Positions 36,979 to 47,057 of a stretch of 64,000 nucleotides of DNA are shown piece by piece. The notes beneath the pieces were generated by a model. The model was not told the origin of the DNA. It was given only the letters and a program-made list of their open reading frames with translations, and searched no databases. The stretch comes from Pisolithus tinctorius. Lineage: Eukaryota > Basidiomycota > Agaricomycetes > Boletales > Pisolithaceae. The translations under genes were made by a program, and so were the position numbers. The stretch's first letter is position 1; the number at the start of each line of letters is the position of its first letter. Where the stretch lies: assembly GCA_024663395.1 (NCBI GenBank), contig JANFAH010000052.1:372001-436000 (forward strand). The letters run 5' to 3'.

Positions 36979-39900
36979 TCAGCTGTCGACGGAAAAAGCC
37001 TCCACATCATCATCAGTGGGGTCATCCTCAGCTTCTTCAAGAAGGTGGTCTAGTTCTTCATCATCCAGCCTGGTAATGTGAGTCACAGTTGCGCGGGTTT
37101 GAGACCGCGGGTGGTAGGGAAGTAAGTGGAATGCAGCAAAGCGGAGTTTGGAGATGGAGCCATCCAACTCAGCCAGCAGGTACGAACCCCCAGTGGTCCA
37201 ACGAAGGACGACCATGGGACCAGTGTACCACGGCTTCGTCTTCCAGTTCAGTTCTTTCTCGACATGGGAGTTGTGAACGAGCACAAGGGTGCCAGGAGTG
37301 AAGTTATGGTCTTTAATGCGATGCTGAAAGGCGGTTTCGAACTGCTGGATAGACTGAAAGCGTGTGTGGAGGACATTGCTGTGGACCTGGTCTAGGTCAT
37401 CCTGACGCTTCTGTAGCTGGCACACATGCCAAGCAATCAGTTCTGTGGTAGTCAGCAGTGTTGCACCATGAAGTAAGGGGATAAACCTGTAGACTTCAGA
37501 ATGGTGACCCGCTCGGCCCAGAAGACGGAGTGCGCAACAGTGTGCCAGCAGCAATCGTCGTTCTCGCAGCTCTTCATGATAGCCTTGCGAACATCATAGT
37601 GGCGGCGCTCTACAATGCTGTTAGCCTGAGAGTTGTAGGGAGAGATATGGATGTGACGGATATGATATTGCGCGGCTATGGCATCTAAGGCTTGGACGAA
37701 TGCAGGACCGTTGTTGGTGACAATCTCGGTGAGTGGACCCCAGCGGCATAGGATATCCTCGAAGATGAAGGACGCGAGCGTGGTACTATTTTCTGTGCGC
37801 AACATGCGCCATTCGGGATATGAGGTGAGCGCACAGCGAGCCTGTACTATGTAGCAGTAGCCGCCAGCTTTGGGCATCAGCATTGTGTCAATGTGAGCTT
37901 TATGAAACAGGCCCCCTATCATGGGCACAGTGGGGGGGATATGAAGCTTCTGCATCTGGTGGATCTGGCATTCGTGACAAGTGCGGACATACCACTTCAC
38001 ATCCTTGACAAGAAGAGGCCACCAAAAGCGGAGGAGAAGGCGTGTGCAGACCGTGAAGACACCTTTGTGCCCAAGGTCGTCATGCACTTCTTTGATGAGA
38101 TGGTACCGCTTGGATTCATCAACGACTAGCTGGTGCCGTCCATGCGGTTCCCTGCGCCATAAGTTGTCATCTAGGAGGAAGAAGCGGCTAGCGGAATTGA
38201 AGAAAGATGAGTATTGCGCATCAGTAAGGTCAGGAGGTCGCTTGCGGGTCGCGAGGAATGCACGGATCATTTCTATCTTTGCTTCGCGTGCCCAAGCTTT
38301 TGTGGACCACGGAATGGCAGGGTCGTCTGGGGTATCGGAAGGGTTATTAGCATCAGCAGTCGCAGAGAATGCGAGATAGAAGGATGCAGGCGGCAGGAGG
38401 CTCGCCTGATGGTAAGCGGGTGGCAGTAGGGAATGGTGATCTTGACTGGAAAGTGACATAGGGGGTGGGCAGTCATTGGCAACTTGTGTAGAGAAAGAGT
38501 AAAAACGGTCCAGCCAATCCTCATGGTCATCATCCTCGGGCGGGTCAAGCTCCGACTGTGGACAGTGGGACAAGCCATTGGGGCTGGCATGCCTGTCCAT
38601 GGGAACGTGGACAAGTTTGAACGAGAAAAGGAGCACGCCAGCGATCCAGTGATTGATTGTCTCGTTAGGCTGCAGATCTGGGTTATTTATCATGCCCTTA
38701 ATATACTTCACATCTACCTCCACAGTGAAGTTAGTGAGACCGAAGATGTATACACGTACCGCGCGCAACGCGCGGAAGAGACCATACAACTCAAGCTTGG
38801 CCTGGGAGTAGCGGCTTTCCACTTTGTTGAGGGTGATGGATCCGAAGCGACTCGGGTACCGTCTGCCATCTTCACTGAGCTGGTAGAGGATGTAGCCAAC
38901 TGCGATGACCAATGTGTCAACTGCTAAAATTACTTTGCGACCGCACTCATAGTCAATCCTTTGGAGTGCAGGGGACTTTACAATTTCATCCTTGAGTCGT
39001 TGCATGGCAGCGCGTTGCAGTTCGTCCCATGTGAATGGTATGTCTTTCCGCATGAGTGCGACTAGCAGCCACGCAATCTTGGCGAAATCTTTGATGAAGA
39101 TGCATAGCACTCCGCAGACACCGAGGAAACTGTGGACCTGTGTCAGGTTGCAGCACTCGGGCCAGTCGCGGATCTTCTGCACTTTGCTTTCTTCAGGAAT
39201 GCGACCTTCAAAGGTGCACTTGTGGCCAACGATCACAGTGGATGGAGTGGCTAGCACGAACTTCTTTGCCAAGACGGTGGCTCCGACGTTCTGCAAACGC
39301 TGAAGGATACGGTTAACAACTATACAGTGATTCCAGATAAATTTCTGAATCCCAGGATTCTCTGGGATAGTCTCATAGGACCCGTCTGTGCACTGATAGC
39401 AGGTGGTCTCGGATTTTACGGGGACATCATCTATGAAGGGCAGGGTATGATGTGGGATCTCATCCTGGAGAACGAATGCAGTATCTCCCTGGTATGCCTG
39501 TACCGCATTCGCATGACCTTGCAGCAGAGTAGTAAGCCGATGTGGTCTGAGGGGGGTACTGAAGGTGGTGAGGTCACGGGAATTGACGTGGAGTGCGCGC
39601 TGGTCATACCCAGAGTAGAGGTCCATCATCGCATACACCGCATACCCAGCAAAGGATTCTGTGAGATGTTCTACGAAGGGCGGAACAGACGCGTTGTGGA
39701 TGGTCACTGCATTCAGGGGCTGTAAGTCATGCACAAGGCGAAGAGACTTTCTGTCTTTCTTTACTACGCAGAACCAGTGGGAGCGATAAGCCGCTGTAGA
39801 AGGTTCATACATGCCGGACTTGATGCGATCTTTAATCATGTCTATGACTTGGGCATGTATCGTGTTTGGGATAGGGATATTGCGTTGGACCCAAGGCGTG

Positions 39901-40517
39901 TGCAGAATTGTAGGAATCTTTACTGGCAGAAAATACTGTTTGTCTAGGTGTCCACGCTCTGTAATGTCCCAAGCGAATGCGAGCTCATGGACTGAAACGA
40001 GCCAAGTTACGAGTTTAAGTTCTTCTGGCCAAAGCCAATCCGCAGGATCGAGGTCGAGTTCTGTGGCCCGTTCGGCAGTGAAGCAGATGCCCAGAGTGAA
40101 GTCTGGTGGATGGGTTGGAAGTGGTTGGAGACCAGCGAGCGGGTCATCAGGCAGGCTGCGCATGATGTGGTATTCTTCCGCCATCAGGGCAGGTACCGTC
40201 CAAACCTTCTTGGCAACTGGCTTGTAAACGAGGGTGCAAACCATGGGATCTAGTCGATAAATGCTGCTGAATGCAGCTATAGCAGAGGGGTTTAGTATTG
40301 TCTGAGTGGAGGAGAGGAAAGCAAAGGCAGGCAAGGGTATCCCGGTGGGTATGTTCCATGGTACGGGTGCCGCGGGCGAAGGGAAGTTCATTGAAGTGAA
40401 GGCTAGTGATGAGACTGTAGGACTGAGGAACGGATAACAGTGGCTAAACAGGAAACAGGACATCTTAGTAGGCTCTCCCTGACTGTTTGGTGGATCATCG
40501 ATATTCAAAAACCCCAT
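36979..40517 (-). pseudogene. Gyp1 Pol: reverse transcriptase, RNase H, integrase
   Basis: Open frame of 1021 codons (40517-37452) plus a C-terminal continuation in another frame (to 36979). The RT core includes YRSHWFCVVKKD, LRLVHDLQPLNAVTI, and the catalytic box as FIDDVPVK. RNase H follows (ILAVDTLVIAVGYILYQ, SRYSQAKLELYGLFRAL). Integrase has the HHCC finger (HDDLGHKG...CHECQIHQ) and a DDE core: HIDTM, VTNNGPAF and NSIVERRH. The middle aspartate of the usual VTDNGPAF is Asn, a change explained by CpG to CpA. The frame shifts near 37460, just after STGLSPYFMV; the downstream frame gives PGTLVLVHNSHVEKELN and a GPMVVLRWTTGGSYLLAELD beta-barrel-like tail. No chromodomain was seen. The element is probably inactive. 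Confidence 0.85.
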
Positions 40518-40624
40518 TCGACTATACTCTGGTGACTATGGCAGTGCTTGCCGCATTTACAGCGTGGACAGCCCTCGCGCCACGGGCACGTGGGCAAAGT
40601 GTACTCACGGCCGTCATTCAGGTC

Positions 40625-41326
40625 TCAGAGAGTGATCTGCTGTCCGCCGTCAGGATAATCGTTTGTTACTGCACTCATAAGGCAAATGAACGGACGTCCG
40701 AGGAGCATGTCAAAATTGGCATGTTCAATCACTTGAACCTGGAGCATGACTGGGCTGGCACCGAAGTCGAGTTTCAGGTTCTCCAGTATGCCTACAGTAG
40801 TGTCTTTAGACATGTTAGCAGACGTCATAGTCATGAGATGATCACAGCGCAATGGGAGTCCGATCTTTTCCCAAATGCGCCTGGGCATGGCGATGATTTC
40901 TGAACCGGAATCTAGTACGCAGTTTATTGTGACATCGGTCCCAGGGACCTTGGCTTCAATGCAGTGGAGCGGCAGAGTGTGGTGAGCTACAATGGAGCCG
41001 TCATCACCATGGATAACGCAGTCTCCGTATTCACACACGGTTCTTTGAGGATTGTGGCCGGTCAGTTCATTCACCTGTACTCCTTCTTCATTGTTGCTAC
41101 GAACTACCTCAATCTCGTTTGTGGTGACACGTTTCGCCATGGTGATGTCTCTGAACTGTTTGCGAAACTCTGGGGCTACTGCAAATAATTCTTTGACTGG
41201 CATGGCAACGCTGGTTTCGAGTACGCGCTCCACGATACGCTTGGGCATGGCTTCGTCTTCGAGAGAACGAGTAACAATACTGGTTTTGATTGTGAGCTGC
41301 TGGGTACAGTGTCTGTGTCGGAACAA
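40625..41326 (-). CDS. Gyp1 protease segment
   Basis: Retropepsin-type aspartic protease region of the Gag-Pol polyprotein. It has VKELFAVAPEFRKQFRDIT upstream of the protease and the active site INCVLDSGSEIIAMP (about 40900-40950), followed by MLLGRPF, the second conserved block. The frame is open for 233 codons. It is separated from the upstream Gag by repeat X, so it can no longer be made as one polyprotein. The ATG at 41326 is simply the first in the open frame. Confidence 0.75.
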   Translation of the reverse strand: MFRHRHCTQQLTIKTSIVTRSLEDEAMPKRIVERVLETSVAMPVKELFAVAPEFRKQFRDITMAKRVTTNEIEVVRSNNEEGVQVNELTGHNPQRTVCEYGDCVIHGDDGSIVAHHTLPLHCIEAKVPGTDVTINCVLDSGSEIIAMPRRIWEKIGLPLRCDHLMTMTSANMSKDTTVGILENLKLDFGASPVMLQVQVIEHANFDMLLGRPFICLMSAVTNDYPDGGQQITL

Positions 41327-41478
41327 TTGCCACGGGAACGGGATCCTTGTGGGCGGTGTGAGTCAAAGTGTGGAAAGGCAGTGGGAACCAACCAAAACCA
41401 ACACAAAAGACAAAAGTAGAGCGAGTGGTGGTGTGCCTCCGCGGAACCTGGAGGGCAGAAACCTGAATGTGGGGGGGG

Positions 41479-41657
41479 ACTTCAAGTAGAGGTGCTCCTG
41501 GCGCAAGTCGACGACGAGTTACGCAGGAGAGGATGAATGAATGCTGATTGAGAAGGGGACGCTGAACAGAGCGAAGGTGTTCAGCCGAAAGGCACTTCAA
41601 GTAATGGACTTCAAGTAAATGTGCTCCTTGCACAAGTCGATGACAAGCTATGCAGGA
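41479..41657. repeat. Internal direct repeat near the left end of the X insertion
   Basis: A segment of about 50 bp beginning ACTTCAAGTAGAGGTGCTCC (41479) recurs at 41608 with CpG to TG/CA differences; a shorter piece is at 41593. On the minus strand, a TATA box (GTATATAA, about 41885) lies upstream of it, so this is probably the leader of an LTR or other element whose limits I could not fix. Confidence 0.45.
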
Positions 41658-42311
41658 GTGGGAGGATGACTAAGCAAGACTTGCTGACTAAGTGGGGATG
41701 GAGCTTCAGATAATGGTGGTAGATAGACTCTTCCGAATGAGCCTCAACTACCAAGGATATGAATGATGACAGATAGACCCCTTCGTGGAGCCTCAACTGT
41801 CGACGATGAGATAGGCACTGAACTGATTGCTGGACTGCTTCTTGATCGATTCTGATTGATTCTCGGTAGCTAAGTACATGGGGGTTTATATACCGAGGGG
41901 GGAGCACAGCTTGTGACAAACAAGGCACAAACACTTGGTAAGTAATGAGTAAGGACTGAGTAATCATGATGAGTAAGCGAGAAATGAAGAGTAAGCAAGC
42001 AAAGAGGATTGGTAAGTATTGGCAATGAGCGAGTCAAGGATAGTCAAAATATCACAAAATGAGTCAAATAGAATCAGAAACTGAGTAAGCGCACTGATAT
42101 CACATTAGGGGGTGGCGATGCAAGTTAGATCTCGGCGGAGACATCTCTAGACCCAAAGATGGCATGACAGATGGATGGTGTTTCCAGATAGGGAAGTATT
42201 AATTCCAGAATTGAAGGGCATGAGTCAGGCGTCAAAGGGGGCTAGGGCATTGAGAGCATACGCGATCGCGTCTCCCACCCTTCCATCCTCTCAGCGAAGT
42301 TAACAAAAACT

Positions 42312-43195
42312 TCATGGATGGGGTTCTGATGGAGGAGGAGGAGAAGGAGGGACGTCTTCTGCTGGATCTTGCAGTAAGAAGGCAAGATGCATGTCATACT
42401 CGTCATGAATGCGATCAGGGAGGCTGGAGGACAGTAGATTATACTGCAGCTGTCGCAATGCGGGAAGAATGATGGACGAGATCGGAATAAAGACGGTGCA
42501 GGGAGCAGGGAGGAACGATCCATATGCTTCATCAAGAGGGGAGACTGAAACGACCACATAAGACCTTTCTAACCGAGTGACAGACCTGAGGCGACCAAAG
42601 AACGTCCTTCTGGAAGTCATACTGACAAGGAGAACACGCTGACCAAGCTGCATGGGACAGGACGGGGCTGACAACGACGGGATGAACCAGGGGGCTTCAG
42701 GATGGAAGCTGGTGGGAATGCCTGGCAGATATACATAGCCACTGTCTCTGGCAAATGAGACAAGCGAGACGACCAACAAAGAGGCGGCCATGATTGATGG
42801 ACTTAGCGAAATGAGCGTCTGATGGATGGAGTGCTGTAGAAACGTGTAGGGTGCGAGGATCCTCTCCAAATTTGGAAGGAAGAATCGTGGGGCTGAGCAC
42901 TTTAAGTGAGTATGTGAACCGAGTTGATATCTTTGGAAACGGCAGAGATACGACGAAAACCGGAATGCCGTACATGGGCGCTAAAAACTTTTAATGCGTG
43001 CTTAACTCGCTTCCTCTTTTCTCTTTAGCACTGACGACTCGATCTTGTGCGAAGGATGACTGTTCACGTCCAACAGTCTTTCTTCACATGAGGCCTTTAG
43101 TCTTCATCTGCATGCATGGGCATCGTGCGCAACTCGTCAACGAGTTAGGCAGAGTCAGCTGTAACCATGTCCACAACACCTTTGGTGTGTGACAG
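42312..43195 (-). mobile_element. Unclassified repeat X, copy 1 (inserted in Gyp1 Gag)
   Basis: On the minus strand this begins TGTCACACACCAAAGGTG at 43195. The same start occurs on the plus strand at 63618, and the two stay alignable for about 380 bp to the window end. It encodes a protein with FVVSLPFPKISTRFTYSLKV, ILPSKFGEDPRTLHVSTALH, then in another frame RVLLVSMTSRRTFFGRLRS and a proline-rich end. I recognise no family. The frame change near 42700 indicates decay. The insertion point lies in the Gag linker after TNPAPMP. The left limit is unclear, between about 41.4 and 42.3 kb. Confidence 0.55.
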
Positions 43196-45770
43196 CAGGC
43201 ATTGGAGCCGGATTAGTCGGAGGAACATATGGTTTCGTAGTGGTGGACATTGGAGTAGGTGCAGAGGGATCGGACGCCTGGCGAGCAGCACGCAAACTTT
43301 GAACACCAGGGGAAATGATTTCCTCTTCAACAGTGGTTGCGTGTGGGTCCACTCGTGGAGGGTTGGCAGGACGTGCTGCGGGTCGAGCTGTGATTTCAAC
43401 TCCGTTGAAGCAGGCTTTCTTTCCATGGGGAAAGACTGCTCCCTTGTTACCTTTATCCGCTTGGTAGGTAGCCCAAGCTTGAGCGACATATGCTTGGAAG
43501 TTGTCATGACCGTGCCCAGACCACCCCAGACCGGTTCTATCCCGGTCTCGACCGGTTCTGTCCAACCCTTTCCCCGGTCCTGGCCTTAACCCTTCGACCC
43601 AGAAACGTGTTAGCTCGTGAGGCACTGCAAGGCAGTGCCCAGTCGAGTTGTCCCCTCAGTTGGTACTGGGCTGGTGTAACACCCGGCCCAGCCACATGTC
43701 CTGCCCCGGTTCCTGGTAATCCCTTGTTCATAGTCCTTGCTTGATAAGATTCTTTGTAACACTACTTACCAATCATCGCTGTACTGGCACAGACCAGTCT
43801 CCGGTGCTATGTTAACACTTAGGTTACTTCTAGTATTTAAGCCATAGGATATTCTGTTTAGCCTCAGTCTGAAATCAAACTAGTTCTTGTCTTAACCCGG
43901 TCTCTCTCGTCCTCTGCCTTCTGTCTCTCGACCGGACTATGGCCCACGCAAGGGAATAGCGCTGCGCCCTCAGTCGCTAAGTCCAATAGTCCAAACCCCT
44001 TGATATCTTGTATTACCCTCTAACCCCCGACCGGACTCCGGACTGGCCTTGGACCGGTGAGACCCGGACTTAACAGAAGTCAGGGTCGGCTAAGTCTGCG
44101 ACAGGTTCATTGGCATCTTGGATGGTGTTTAAGAAGGCAGAAGGCTGGATCTCCAACTGCACGTCAACTTCAGGATGAGCAACACAGAAGAGGTTGGCAG
44201 TGCCTTGTGCGGAGCAGCAGGAGTTGCAGCACGCGCGCTGGCCTGGTCTCTGTCAGCCATGACATGGTCAACAGCCTCTCTCAGTGAGTTACATTCAGGG
44301 AAACATGGGATTCGGCTCCCATCTGCCAGATAGAGATGGTTGTCTGTACCTCTCGTGATCTTACCAGCGTGGATATAAACTTCAACGAGTGCGCACATCC
44401 TTGTCCAGTGGTTGGGGTCTGCACAGAAACCGCAGCCAGGTCTGCATTGCTGCGGTGGAGGCTGCGTTTGGAAGTTGTATTCCTGTTTAACGACAGTACC
44501 AGAAGGTGGCACTTGTGGCATGTAAGCCGACGAGGGAGGTGCAGCTGGCGAGGCTGTGGTACCCATTGTCGGTACTGCACTACGAAGAGCGGATCCTGTC
44601 AGAAGGAACTTGGCGGCTTTGATGACTTCTGCGAGCAGGTATGGATCGTCAGGGTGGAGGTCGGTGCGGACTATGGAGAGTCAATGACAAATTCGGTCTG
44701 CAATGGCCCTCGGGAAGCCATTCAGGAACATGGAATCCCGTTCCGTCTCTGCAAGCTTTTTAGTTTTAATGTGCAGGGCAGAAACCTTAGCGAATTTCTG
44801 CTGGTATTCTCTGAGGTCATCCTGGTTCCGCATAGGCTTTGACTGATATTCTTCGACGAGATACTGCAGATCCGCGCGGCAATAGCGGTCGTCACCCTCG
44901 CAGCCAGGGTACAAACCCTTAACAGCTACTATGAAGGCATCCCAGTCATCGGCTGTGGGAGTGGCTTCCGGAAGTGTTTGCCAGACCTCGGCTTCTTTGA
45001 GGTCAGCATAGTGGATTGCAGCTCTAATCTTGCCACGGTCATCAAGAGCAGCAAGAGTACTGAGGAAGTCGATGTCTTCGAGGTATCGCAGAAGCTGTGC
45101 GGGAGAATCTCTGCTAAATTTAGGTGAGTTTTGTGTACCACGGAGCGGCATCTGAAACTGAGGATTAGCCATTGGTGGGTTAACCTGTGGTGGCGGTGCC
45201 AGATTGGTAATGGGTGGAATGGGTATTGGTTGCGGGTGCGAAGTGGTTGGTATAGTGCGCAAGCGAGCTGGCGGAAGCATTGGTGGGTTACTAATTGGCT
45301 GATGGGTGGTCTGCGACTGAGTGAGTGGTCGCAGCAGTGTGGTGGATGGAACTGAGAGTCTGGGTATAGATTCGAAGGCATCAAAGAGACAGGAAAAAGA
45401 GGGCATCGGTGATGATGAATCAGATGATGTGACGGGTGTTAAAGGTGATGGCGGGGTTTCAGGCCTTCAGGGAGTCGAGTGGATAAAGCCACCAGGAAAA
45501 TCAGGGGCAGTGAGATCTAGGTGATCCGATGTGATGGATATCTGATCTGCCGAGATATCAGGAGGAGTGATCGCAGGTAGTACCCATGGAACATCAGCGG
45601 GTAATTGTGCGTGATCTGGTGTTACGGGTGAAACAGGGCGGAAAATGTCGGAGTCTTCTGACAGGTTGAGATTGCGAAAGTGCAGGCGTAAATTTTCTAG
45701 TTCGGTGCGTTTGGTGGTGTGCCTGAGCGACCTTCTGGAAGCGACAGCAGAATCCCTCGCAGTGGGCTCC
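43196..45770 (-). pseudogene. Gyp1 Gag, interrupted
   Basis: Capsid/nucleocapsid region read on the minus strand. It starts close to the primer-binding site (SRRSLRHTTKRTELENLRL), continues with an acidic N-terminal part, a TGA at about 45450 (likely from CGA), then a frame from 45406 with DSPAQLLRYLEDIDFL and DLREYQQKFAKVSALHI typical of Gag. After a frame shift near 44680 comes the zinc knuckle CGFCADPNHWTRMC (about 44400-44445). The tail is split at 44080/43502 by a solo LTR; the target site joins DLADPDF to QAYVAQAWATYQ. It ends at the X insertion. Confidence 0.75.
43502..44075 (+). mobile_element. Solo LTR inserted in Gyp1 Gag
   Basis: A 574-bp segment TGTCATGACC...GACTTAACA is flanked by a perfect 5-bp repeat GAAGT (43497-43501 and 44076-44080). 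It has a TATTTAAG box near 43835. No internal retrotransposon sequence accompanies it, so it is a solo LTR left by LTR-LTR recombination. It contains several ACCGG/CCGGT tracts. CpG is retained, so it is young. Confidence 0.85.
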
Positions 45771-45771
45771 A
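45755..45771 (-). other. Gyp1 primer-binding site
   Basis: Two bases inside the 5' LTR the minus strand reads TGGAGCCCACTGCGAGG. It starts with TGG, complementary to a tRNA CCA end, so priming by a full-length tRNA is likely. The tRNA species is not identified. Confidence 0.55.
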
Positions 45772-45773
45772 GT

Positions 45774-46438
45774 TGTAGGAAAAGTCCAAGTAGCTGTATA
45801 ATACGAGCTAGATGGCTTAGATAACAACAATAAAAAATGAAGGGAATGAATTGCTTGTCCCAAGAGATTCTGGACTGTCGAGACTAGAAGGTGAGACCTG
45901 GCGCTTTGTAGCAGTAGCGGTTCGTGACGTGTGCAGCGTGGTCCGTGGAATAGTACTGGTGATGCAAGTGGTGCGAGCAGTATACGTAGTTCATGCGTGG
46001 TGGAATGCGAGACATGCGGTGTAGACAAAGTGTAAAGGAAACTCATGGTGACCTTCCGAGTGCCAAAAGGTATCCTTCTGTACCTAAGTACAGGGCTTTA
46101 TAGTCCAGACAAACCCGGAACCTAAGTAAGACAGGGTACAGTAAGGGAAAGCCATGCGACAGTGCATACACAGAAGACAGGCCAAGACAGAGGCCGAGGG
46201 TATACTACAAGCACTAAAGGAATAGAGGCCGTGATAAGAGAAAGAGTCTGAGGAAAAACAACAACCGGAGCACAGCGGCCGCAGGTATAGCATTGCGCGA
46301 GAGGGATCGAGGGCATGGGAAGGTAGCGCGTGAACAATGGTGAACGCGAGAGGGGAGTGGATGTAACAGTAGTCACGGAATGGTTAATGATAGGGGCTTA
46401 CGCATCCAGGGAATGCAGATTCCTCACAACGATCTCAG
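45774..46438 (-). repeat. Gyp1 5' LTR
   Basis: About 665 bp, paired with 34029-34683. Transcription would run to the left from the TATA box near 46097. Confidence 0.85.
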
Positions 46439-46754
46439 CCCTCATATTTCAGAGGGAGAGAACAGACAGACAGTCAGAGGTAACTCTGACAGACAGAAGA
46501 TGGAGACAGAGGGAGTAGGAACTAAGTTGATATTCATACTGAAGAACAGCAGAGTACAATACATGCTTTTATACTACTATGGAGGTACAGTAATTGGAAT
46601 CAGAACTGACATATGGAGACTCATAAAATTTCAAGTAAAACTTCCTAGATGATGAATGAAGGGTAGACAGAGGACATACAAACAGGTAACATAGAACATC
46701 CCAAAAAGGGAACAGTCCAGGTGCTGGACCATGTGGTGCATGCACTGCAGAGTA
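46439..46754. other. CpG-poor flank between Gyp1 and copia
   Basis: No gene recognised. There is a GACAGACAGACAGT-like purine-rich tract near 46465-46500. CpG is nearly absent, in contrast to Gyp1 immediately to the left. Confidence 0.4.
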
Positions 46755-46759
46755 CCTGA

Positions 46760-46979
46760 TGTTGGAGTGCAAATGTTGTGTGGCTATGCCACATGCTTAC
46801 TAATCATGTACTCTCTTTTTGTTGTTCATACTTAGTGTAGCCTCAGTGACTGACTACAGTACACTGAGGTGAGACTCACCTACACTCATTGTTATACTCT
46901 ACTAATATCCCTGTGGCTCATATCAACTACAGGTGAATATAGTGACTGACTACAGTACACTGAGCTTATATCAACTACA
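46760..46979 (+). repeat. Copia 5' LTR
   Basis: 220 bp, TGTTGGAGTG...CAACTACA. It differs from the 3' LTR mainly where one copy has TG and the other CA, as expected from independent decay of a shared CpG. Confidence 0.92.
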
Positions 46980-46991
46980 GGTTATGAGCCC
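46980..46991 (+). other. Copia primer-binding site (half initiator tRNA-Met)
   Basis: GGTTATGAGCCC follows the LTR with no spacer. It is complementary to the anticodon stem-loop part of initiator tRNA-Met, as in Drosophila copia, where a cleaved half tRNA primes reverse transcription. Confidence 0.75.
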
Positions 46992-47057
46992 TGAGCTTTG
47001 TAACTAGGTTCAAAGTCTTGGAAGAAAATTTACCCTACCTCTTGAAACAGCTAAAAT

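Larger units (their letters stand above)
34029..46438 (-). mobile_element. Ty3/gypsy retrotransposon Gyp1 with nested insertions
   Basis: Element on the minus strand. The 5' LTR is at 45774-46438 and the 3' LTR at 34029-34683. Between them are a primer-binding site, Gag (45.77-43.2 kb, interrupted), protease (41326-40625), RT-RNase H-integrase (40517-36979), and a 2.1-kb cassette with an antisense gene. A solo LTR (43502-44075) and repeat X (from 43195 leftward) are inserted in Gag. CpG is still common here, in contrast to both flanks, so Gyp1 entered an already decayed region. No matching target duplication flanks it (CATGA on the left, ACGAT on the right), so the two ends may come from different insertions or have recombined. 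Confidence 0.8.

Noticed and set aside
41469..42101. Possible LTR (TATA box at about 41885 on the minus strand, TGTGATATC start)
   Set aside because: No second copy in the window, no matching target duplication (CTGAA against TTAGG), and the flank is C-rich rather than purine-rich on the expected strand; left as an unresolved part of the X insertion.
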